Origin: Byssochlamys sp. IMV 00236 | Lineage: Eukaryota > Ascomycota > Eurotiomycetes > Eurotiales > Thermoascaceae | Direction: 5' to 3' | Assembly: GCA_001931875.2 (NCBI GenBank) | Contig: MSJH02000193.1 | Location: forward strand, 1-14,711 | DNA length: 14,711 nucleotides | In this document: one piece after another, positions 1 to 6,515 of the stretch | Numbering within the stretch: position 1 is the first letter of the stretch | Layout of the letters: every line of letters starts with the position of its first letter | Translations under genes and position numbers: made by a program | Notes under the pieces: generated by a model | Databases searched by the model: none | Told to the model about the DNA's origin: nothing | What the model saw: the letters and a program-made list of their open reading frames with translations, nothing else

Positions 1-90
1 CCAAGAAAAAAAAAAAAAAAAAAAAAAAAAAGTTACCAAAATGGGTTATAAACAAATAGGGACTGATGCATGAAATTTTTTTTATTATAG
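1..90 (+). other. 3' part of an intron of the oxidase gene, with an A26 tract
   Basis: The stretch has no coding reading. It contains 26 consecutive A (6-31) and ends in a T-rich run and TATTATAG at 90. That acceptor is in the right phase for the downstream oxidase exon. The donor lies outside the window. Confidence 0.6.
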
Positions 91-313
91 GTTTATGCCT
101 GTCGTGGGATTCAAGATCAGGGATGTCATTGAAGGCATTGATTCAGATTATACCCGTGCTTGGAAATGGAGACAGTTGGAAGCACAAGATACACAACTTG
201 ATAACTTGAGAGCAGCTACTCTCATACAAAGAGTTATTTTGGAAGAAAAAGGAAATGAAGAGGCAAGAATGGCTACCCTTGAAGAATTTAAAGTGGCAAG
301 ACCACACCTTTAA
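91..313 (+). CDS. FAD-dependent amine/amino-acid oxidase (sarcosine, pipecolate or fructosyl-amino-acid oxidase type), last exon only
   Basis: This is a terminal exon. A TTATTATAG acceptor precedes it, and its first base completes a codon begun in an exon outside the window. The reading FMPVVGFKIRDVIEG, then AWKWR, matches the C-terminal cofactor-binding segment of the DAO-fold oxidase family, whose members usually read like GHGFK-(F/L)-(M/L)-P-x-(I/V)-G-K-x-(I/V)-x-D-x-(I/L)-EG followed by a W-x-W/R stretch. If the split codon is AAG, the junction would read K-FMPVVG as in the family. Such enzymes oxidise secondary amines or N-methyl, pipecolate or glycated amino acids to give hydrogen peroxide, often in peroxisomes. 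The remaining 50 residues are charged and family-variable. The C-terminus is PHL, a poor match to a PTS1 signal. Substrate cannot be told from this fragment. The ATG at 95 is internal, not a start. Confidence 0.65.
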
Positions 314-318
314 TCATT

Positions 319-324
319 AATAAA
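319..324 (+). promoter_or_regulatory. AATAAA polyadenylation signal of the oxidase gene
   Basis: An exact AATAAA lies six bases after the TAA stop. It is the only such motif close to the stop, but it is very near, so an alternative downstream site is possible. Confidence 0.4.
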
Positions 325-708
325 CATCACTTTTAGACATTTTTTCTTTGTCAATATTTGATTTCATGTGTATTCATGAATGGCTCAAGTTACTTTGGGA
401 ACAATCAATTTCAATACTTGCTTCTTGTCAAAGAAGTAATTATCAAGAGAAACAAATATAACACAGTAGTAGTAACCCTTTTATAAGATCAAGTTGAATG
501 AATGTTGGGTTATGCTCTCTGCAGTGTTTGTATTATAGTTGCTGTTGTAGTAGTAAGAATAGACAAAAAATACAATGGGACTCTTTATGTTTCTTTTATT
601 TTGAAGAATAAAGATAAAGATATCAAAAATGATTTGTGACTATGATTGTGATTGGTCAGTTTATGTCATTAAGCTTTTGTTATTGATGTATAAGCACTGC
701 GTTAACCC
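325..708. other. Intergenic DNA, no gene seen
   Basis: This is AT-rich sequence with stops in all frames and no recognisable motif. It separates the oxidase 3' end from the decayed minus-strand reading frame. A second AATAAA-like motif near 606 could serve as a distal polyadenylation signal. Confidence 0.5.
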
Positions 709-1312
709 TTATTCACATATAATATGGCAAAGATCATCCAGGCCTCTTGTTGAAATGATATCATCAAGTTCTGCCCATGAGATCTTGTCTTGCGCCATTT
801 TGTAATTTCCAACTTGCTTCAAATACTTACCTAACCAGGCACGTCTTCTTTCGCAATACGCTTTCTTTATCATGGCGAACTATTCAGCTCCTTGACACGA
901 AATGTATCACTTGAATCTTTCAGAAGATGTGAAAGTTTATCAGACTTGTTCATCAGATATGGCAGAGGCTTATGGAGCCATTCGCTTGATAAACGAGACA
1001 TGTACAATGGTGTACTACCCGGTAACTTGTTTTCTTGTGGCATCTTGTCATGATCAAAAGGGAATCACACGCACAATGGCCACGCGTACAAGTTGATTGC
1101 TTTTCCCTTCAGATAAGGTGTGGCCATCCCAGATGCCATATACGTTCTTACTGATTGCACTATCATAATCAAGCTTATTCGTCCTTTTGGCTCTTTGTTT
1201 CTTCTATCATAACCATAGCAAAGACCCCAGCACACTCTGCAGATTTCTCTACAGCAAGAAAAGCAGCCTCTAAGAGAGCAACAACAAGAATAGGAGTGAG
1301 CTTCTTGGGCAC
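709..1312 (-). pseudogene. Decayed minus-strand coding relic, family not recognised
   Basis: Three protein-like blocks lie in order on the minus strand. The first (1312-1178) is in one frame and contains LTPILVVALLEAAFLAVEKS. The second (1203 to about 1032) is in another frame and contains LDYDSAISKNVYGIWDGHTL. The third (873-709) is in the second block's frame: it starts at an ATG, contains KKAYCERRRAWLGKYLKQVG and ends at TAA. Between blocks two and three the same frame is broken by about eight stop codons, yet the spacer still reads protein-like (YTIVHVSFIKRMAP). Many of the stops could come from CAA, CAG or CGA by C-to-T change. I read this as a dead gene or transposon ORF. A canonical GGTAAGT inside the third block leaves open that part is an intron boundary of something spliced. 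A 64-codon plus-strand ORF (902-1096) overlaps it and is probably chance. Confidence 0.3.
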
Positions 1313-1866
1313 TCAATAAGTAATCAGAGCCGCCTTCTTGGTAAGTGGATAACAGACGACGAGAGAAGCAAAGGAGAAAGCACCAAAGAGACAATTGTAG
1401 ATCTTGGATATGTTTTTAAAGAAAAGAAAATAAGAGTGGTTGATATGAAAAAAAAAGGTCAAGTAATGTGTATCTCTTTTTATATGCCAAAAGTTATAAT
1501 TTATCAAAGAGTTTGTCGTCTTTTTTTCTGTTGCATGAAAAGTTGTCCTTTTTGATAAAAGAGCGTCATGAATATTCCTCCTTTTTATTAAATTAAAGTC
1601 CTGGTGACCTGTCTATTGGTTAAATGTTGATCCCCCTTTATATTCACAGTGACGCATAAAGCGATGAATTTAACCTTCTCTTATTATGTCATTTAACTCT
1701 ATATTTCATGCGAATATTCATTTTATTTCGATAAACTATTCAATCAATGATAAATGAGTGTATTGTGGTCTGCAATTAAAAAAAAGGCATTAGTCTTGAT
1801 AGAGAATATCACAATGTCTTATTAAAGAAGTGAATATAACAAGATGAGTTTTCCCTTTTATTGTTG
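1313..1866. other. Intergenic AT-rich DNA, no gene seen
   Basis: There are short random ORFs only, with no splice-consistent coding reading and no family motif. It lies between two minus-strand relics, so it could be non-coding remains of the same inserted material, but nothing in the sequence shows this. Confidence 0.4.
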
Positions 1867-2217
1867 TTAACTAGGACTATAAAGTAACTTTATTGGAACA
1901 TCCAAAGTTTTGCTGACAGCAATAATCAGCAAATGATCAGATTCTTTATGAAATGCTTCTACATCCCTTGGGCACAACTTGTCAATAGAGACTATTGTTT
2001 TATCGGTAATGAATCGTTTATATTCAGTTGAACAAAGGAAATCAACCATTCAAAGTAATCTGACGCAAAAGAAGTAAGCAAATGCAAAAGGTATCATAGG
2101 GAATTTTATTATCAATCGTGTTATTATTGTCATCAAAGAATACTAATAATGGAAGTCAAGTGAAATATAGAATATCAGCGCTGCGTAGTGCAGTCTATAA
2201 TGAATTAATCAGCCATC
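1867..2217 (-). pseudogene. Otubain-type (peptidase C65) deubiquitinase relic
   Basis: The minus strand encodes CPRDVEAFHKESDHLLIIAV then SKTLDVPIKLLY. This matches the otubain signature C-x2-(E/D)-V-E-x3-KE-(S/A)-DH-x2-I-I-A-L, then a segment like LxVxIxVxY. Just upstream in the same frame is FAYFFCVRLL, the expected VRLL helix, but an in-frame TGA follows it before FLCSTEYKRFI. Further upstream, also in frame, a GAT GGC (DG) follows an intron-like GTAACT...ATGTAG segment. That is where the catalytic DGNC motif should start, but the next codon is TGA and no cysteine is present. Only about 55 codons separate DG from VRLL, against roughly 90 in intact enzymes, and the C-terminal catalytic histidine segment is missing because the frame stops after SPS. 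Otubains cleave ubiquitin chains; this copy cannot. Confidence 0.55.
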
Positions 2218-3234
2218 CTACATTTTTTTTAGTTTCCTTTCAAATATTATAAATGTATAGTAAGTAGTTACCGTATACACATATGAGTTTTATAAATGAG
2301 TAGAAAGTGAAATGATAGAGACTGAAGGAAGTGTAATATAAACTCACCTCTTTCTTAGCGTCGATCCTTTATTACATGGTTGATACTCCGAACAGCGACA
2401 ATGAAAAAAGGGTCTTGAAAGGCGTCCCAGGACCATTCTTAAAACAAAGGAAAGGATAGCCTTATCTATTGAACAAAAGAAAAAAATGGAATAAGAGAGT
2501 GATAAGAACGATATTACAATAAAATGAACAATTTTTGACTTCAAGTGACTCTGTAGCAGATACAACGTAACAAATTGATTATCATACAGTTTTATACAGA
2601 CATAATCTACAGTTACACAAAGAAAACAGGCTGGCATCGTCAAACTCCCAGAGTGACTGTTGAGAAATGTATCGTAGTGCTAATAGAAGAATAAAAAGAA
2701 ACAATTCGTGGTATAGCAGTGATAATATCCATGGTCTTCATTGGGGAGGGAGGATAATTCCAACAATCGAGTCGGCCGCGAGCACGTCAACGGTTGCTAT
2801 GACACATATATCGCGCTTATATGCATGACAAAGAACTAAGCGTGATTATTTTCTCGTTGTTTCCAAAGAACTTTTACAAAAGGCAGAAGATTACACCATA
2901 GCGTGGTAAGGTTACCATCAACACTAATAACAGTTTTATAAAAAGCGAGTTTGAAATTATGCTATTTCAAGAAAGATAGCATTACACTTGTTACTATCAA
3001 ATCTAGTGAGAGGAGAGTGGGTATTGTATATGTACTATTGGCTTTTGTAAACACAAAAACAATGAAGCTATTTTTAGTGTATATGTGTCTAGCTTTATAG
3101 ATTGGCTTGAATAAAAGCAAGAGGTTTTAAAAAAAACCTTACTTAGCTCTTACTTGACTCAATTCAAGTCTTTTTATTAAACAACATAAAATAAAGGTGG
3201 AGGGTAAAAGCGTTCTTTTTAACCTTTCAATTTC
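2218..3234. other. Intergenic DNA, no intact gene seen
   Basis: A 99-codon minus-strand ORF (2344-2643) ends near a GTGAGT donor-like site and could hold remains of an upstream exon of the otubain relic, but I see no family motif in it. Near 3125-3142 there is a short foldback of AGGTTTT against AAAACCT. Otherwise the DNA is AT-rich and featureless. Confidence 0.35.
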
Positions 3235-3331
3235 ACTGTAGATCTTGGGCCGGTCCATTTTCTTGCACTATATATCTTAGATGGGTTCATTTTCTTGCGC
3301 TGTAAACCTTGGACCTGTCCATTTTTCTTGC
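3235..3331 (+). repeat. Three tandem copies of a 32-bp unit
   Basis: Units start at 3235, 3267 and 3299. The last is 33 bp because of one extra T. Each ends in CATTTTCTTGC (third copy CATTTTTCTTGC), preceded by a diverged half of the form ctgtanatCTTgGacc-ggt. The 32-bp spacing is exact between the first two copies. It lies about 210 bp upstream of the tRNase Z start, so it may hold repeated protein-binding sites or may be a small minisatellite. Confidence 0.8.
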
Positions 3332-3493
3332 AAAACAGTTCATCCAGGTGAAGCCAATATAAGACTATATTAAAAAGAACCTGACAAACCATCTTTTGTC
3401 AAAAGAATGTTCACATAGACTATAGCTGTATGAGTACAAAGTGACCTTACTGTAGCAAATAGTAACAAATAACAAGTGTGGAAAGCCTCTTTA

Positions 3494-3540
3494 TTTTTTT
3501 TTTTTTTTACTTTTCCTTTAAAAAAAAAAAAAAAAAAAAA
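3494..3540 (+). promoter_or_regulatory. T15/A21 leader directly before the tRNase Z start
   Basis: A run of 15 T (3494-3508) is followed after 11 bases by 21 A (3520-3540) that abut the ATG. If transcribed, the two runs could pair as a U/A hairpin next to the start codon. If transcription starts inside or after the T run, the leader would be an A-tract. The A run sets the start: reading upstream of it gives only F- and K-homopolymers. Confidence 0.5.
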
Positions 3541-4665
3541 ATGGTAGCAACTATAGATATCACGTTTTTGGGAACTGGCAGTGCTCAGCCAAGTGCAACT
3601 CGTAATCACCAAGCGATAGCATTAAGATTAGGTGGTGAAATCTGGTTATTCGATTGTGGAGAAGCAACACAACATCAGTTTCAGAAAAGCAAACTCAAGA
3701 TGGGCAAGGTTTCACGCATCTTCATCACACATATGCATGGAGACCATTGCTTTGGTCTGGGTCCTCTTTTATGCAGTCTCTCTGACAATATGAATCCAAA
3801 CGCTGTTGAGTCAGCCGAGACGAAAACACCAATCGAGATCTACGGTCCTTCACCATTACGATCCTGGCTTCGTACCACGCTCAAGTCGACTTACTCCAAT
3901 CTGGGCCGATCTTACCGAGTCCATGAGCTCTTGCATAAAGATGATCCTGAGGATTCAAATCAAGATCTGCACATGAATGAACTACCTGGACACAATATTC
4001 GCAGTGTGGAAGGTGTATTTGAAAATCTACCGTACACAAGCAACTACAAGGTTCAAGCAGCTGCAATCGAACACTCGATCCCGTCACTAGGGTACGTCGT
4101 GCGCGAACCAGACCAGCCGGGCAAACTCGATGGTCTGGTGCCCACCATCAAGGCACAGTCGGACGCATTACGAGACAAGGGCATCAAGAACCCCATGAGC
4201 ATCCTGGGCATCATTCAACGCACAAACGAGCCGTACGTTCTGCCGAATGGTCATGTCCTTCATCCACCACCTATGCGACCGGGTAGATCGGTCGTCATCT
4301 TGGGCGACACGCGTGATCCGTCACGTATTGCCTCTCTTATCGATTCGCCTAGTCTATTGGTCCATGAGGCAACAAACGCGTTGACAACGCTGGATGAGCC
4401 CGGGACGACGTTTGAACAAGTTGAGACGAGAGCACTGGGTTATGGCCACTCTACTCCTCAGATGGCAGGCGCATTTGCTAAACGTATGCGTTGCAAGAAA
4501 CTTATCCTCACCCATTTCAGTGCACGGTATGCGGGCGATGAGAGTCCGGCGTCATTACAGATCATGGAACAAATTCGACAGTTGGCTTTGAAGGAATTTG
4601 ATCAGAGAATGGATGATGTTTATTGTGCAAGGGATTTATGGTCGTTTGAAATAAAAATAGATTAG
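3541..4665 (+). CDS. tRNase Z, short form (ELAC1-type tRNA 3' endonuclease)
   Basis: This zinc-dependent metallo-beta-lactamase-fold endonuclease removes the 3' trailer from tRNA precursors. The 374-residue length fits the short family (about 300-365). Visible motifs are FLGTGSAQP with a following TRN near the N-terminus (9-22), the metal-binding HMHGDH at 64-69, H178 in EHSIPSLGY, LGDTRD with D256, HEAT at 275-278, H303 in YGHSTP, and LTHFSARY with H325. All zinc ligands expected of an active enzyme are present. The segment around 200-245 should be the flexible tRNA-binding arm. The start is the ATG after the A21 run, since upstream in-frame sequence is homopolymer. The gene has no introns, unlike every neighbour, and its middle is less AT-rich. 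No mitochondrial presequence is obvious, so a cytosolic or nuclear place is likely. Its TAG overlaps the stop of the opposing gene. Confidence 0.93.
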   Translation: MVATIDITFLGTGSAQPSATRNHQAIALRLGGEIWLFDCGEATQHQFQKSKLKMGKVSRIFITHMHGDHCFGLGPLLCSLSDNMNPNAVESAETKTPIEIYGPSPLRSWLRTTLKSTYSNLGRSYRVHELLHKDDPEDSNQDLHMNELPGHNIRSVEGVFENLPYTSNYKVQAAAIEHSIPSLGYVVREPDQPGKLDGLVPTIKAQSDALRDKGIKNPMSILGIIQRTNEPYVLPNGHVLHPPPMRPGRSVVILGDTRDPSRIASLIDSPSLLVHEATNALTTLDEPGTTFEQVETRALGYGHSTPQMAGAFAKRMRCKKLILTHFSARYAGDESPASLQIMEQIRQLALKEFDQRMDDVYCARDLWSFEIKID

Positions 4666-6397
4666 AGACTATCGCATTCTCTTGCTAAATGGCCAGGCTA
4701 AATAATCGAAATAAGTCGGCTTTTTTTTTTTTTTTTTTTTTTTTTTTTTGGTATCTCAATGATTTACCTTGCCGCATTTGTAGCATATAAGTGGTGGTGG
4801 TGGTTCTCTTCGGCTGTACGATTCACTCTTGTTTCTTCTAAAGGCAGCGAATTCATCCACCGTTTGGTTTCCTAATCCTAAGTGCTTTGGAGGAGGAGGA
4901 GGAACGTTGAGAGAAGAGGTTGGCACTATCGGCGCGACAGGAGGAGGAACAGGCTTGTAATGATGTTGCTGTGGTGAGCGGCGATGGTATGAAGGAGGTG
5001 GTGATCGACTATAGTGTCTATGTCTTCTCGATGGGCTCCGATAAGGACTCCTGCTTCTATAACGTGTTCTTGATCGACTTCTTTTGCGTCTAGTGTAGCT
5101 TCGACTTCTGCCTCGGCTATCATAGCTGCTATAACTTGGGCTTCGACTACGGTGATAGTCTCTACTGCGACTGCGATAGGTCGGTGATCGTCCTCTGCTG
5201 CGGCTCCTTTTTGTTCTATGATCGTTATGGTGACGGCGATCTCTTTCTGCTTCTTCTTCCTTTCGTCTCTGTTCTTCTTCCCACTCCTTTCTCTGAGTAA
5301 CTGTTTTTTCATAATAATTATCCAAGTAGCCCTTTTGCCACCCTTGAGGATCAATTGTCTGAGATACCTTGTCGTCAAAGATAGGATCAACCTCTTTTGT
5401 CAACAAGTCAAGTCCAGAGTAAAACTCTTGAATGGCATCCAGAACTTCCTTGGTGGGTTCTGGTGGAGGAAAAGGAACTTTGATAGTAGATGGATTGATA
5501 GGTTTATAATACACATGATGCTAAGAAAAAGATCAATGGTCGCGCTCCTTTTTGTTACTATTTCTTACCTGCACAAGTGTCATTAATCCAGCAGGCAATT
5601 CATAATAAGGTTTTGAAGGAGAAATCATTTGCACCTTAGGAGGTAAAGAAGGAGAAGCATAAGGAACATTGGGTATAGCCAGTGGAGGAATAAGAGCGGG
5701 TTGAACGATGACTTGTCGCATATAAGCAATAGATGCCTCATCAAATATATCTCTGTCACTCCAAAAGGTGATACACTTTTTTATAAAAAAGGTAAGAGGA
5801 TTGGTTCGTTTTTGAACATATTGTGTGCTGAAAGTTATCTGCTGCAGACAAATCATTTTACCTTTGTAACCTTGGCCCTATGCTCGTCTGTTTCTGCTGC
5901 TTCATAGGCAAGTTTGAGTAAAGGGACGAGTAAAGGAAGGATAGTGTCTCGGATCCAAAAGAGTCTCCTTCTAGATCTAATCAATAGGTTTAAAATTTTT
6001 GAATATAAATGTTTTTGCATTGTATTTACGCATGATACAAGACATCATTTAATAAATAGATTAGATGTAATCGTTCTTCTCTTGCTGTTGTCGATCTTGA
6101 TAATGATAGTAAATATTCCATTAATGCAGAGACTTGATTTGGACATGTACATTTTTCTAATATCCATGTCTTGCCTGCCTTTTTGTATAGAATGTATCAG
6201 ACAAAAACATCAACTTTGTGATTTATATTTACTTCAATATTATGACGAGAGCTCTCCAATACGAGCATATGCAGGATCAGACGAAAATCTTCTACTTGTT
6301 GCTTATTCAACCCTTCATTCACCATCACTTGACACATTTTCTGAAAGCATACGCTCGGTTTCAATGCATCGTTCTCTGCCATTAGATTATACAACAT
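4662..6397 (-). CDS. CHERP-like U2-associated splicing protein: CID domain, RS region, C-terminal CCHC zinc knuckle
   Basis: Rebuilt exons (minus strand): 6397-6233, 6178-6030, 5976-5862, 5775-5569, 5520-4768, 4697-4662, giving 474 residues. Residues about 35-165 form a CID/RPR domain, with AGKTWI and LHLIYLLNDVLYH diagnostic of the CHERP/SR140 type. PYYELPAGLM (near 200), YYKPINP and EFYSGLD then follow as in CHERP, then an acidic/basic helix, RS repeats (about 316-395), a proline-rich stretch and FRRNKSESYS, again CHERP-like. The last intron joins CYKCGK to PGHLAREC, completing C-x2-C-x4-H-x4-C (C458, C461, H466, C471). Animal CHERP has an N-terminal SURP domain and a G-patch; I see neither. 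CHERP binds U2 snRNP components in the nucleus. The start could also be the ATG at 6382. It is transcribed divergently from the DUF2009 gene and converges on tRNase Z. Confidence 0.85.
4698..4767 (-). other. Terminal 70-nt intron of the CHERP-like gene, mostly an A29 tract in the transcript
   Basis: The donor is GCAAG|GTAAAT and the acceptor ATTATTTAG|CCTGG. The plus strand shows 29 T at 4721-4749. Splicing is supported because it alone completes the zinc knuckle. Unspliced reading stops after three more codons, leaving only the first half of the knuckle. Confidence 0.85.
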
Positions 6398-6515
6398 TAA
6401 AGAAGAAAGAAAAAGAAAAAAATAACAAAGAAATAGACAACGGTGCGCTGTTTCAATTAACAAAAACTAAGCTCACTATTTTTTTTTTTTTCTTTTACCC
6501 TTTTATCCTTCAAAC
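6398..6515. promoter_or_regulatory. Divergent promoter shared by the CHERP-like and DUF2009 genes
   Basis: Only 118 bp separate the two start codons (100-odd if the inner ATG of the minus gene is used). It holds purine- and pyrimidine-rich tracts, including T13 at 6479-6491, TCTTTTACCC on the DUF2009 side and AAGAAAGAAAAAGAAAAA on the other. No clear TATA box is placed for either gene. Confidence 0.6.

Noticed and set aside
902..1096. 64-codon plus-strand ORF
   Set aside because: It overlaps the better minus-strand relic, has no motif and no splice-consistent extension, so it is probably antisense shadow.
3478..3540. N-terminal extension of tRNase Z from a GTG
   Set aside because: It would encode only phenylalanine and lysine homopolymers from the T and A tracts. 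The ATG at 3541 gives the family's expected N-terminus.
4926..5390. 154-codon minus-strand ORF and the plus-strand ORF at 5218-5586
   Set aside because: They are alternate frames of the RS-repeat exon, whose biased codons keep several frames open.
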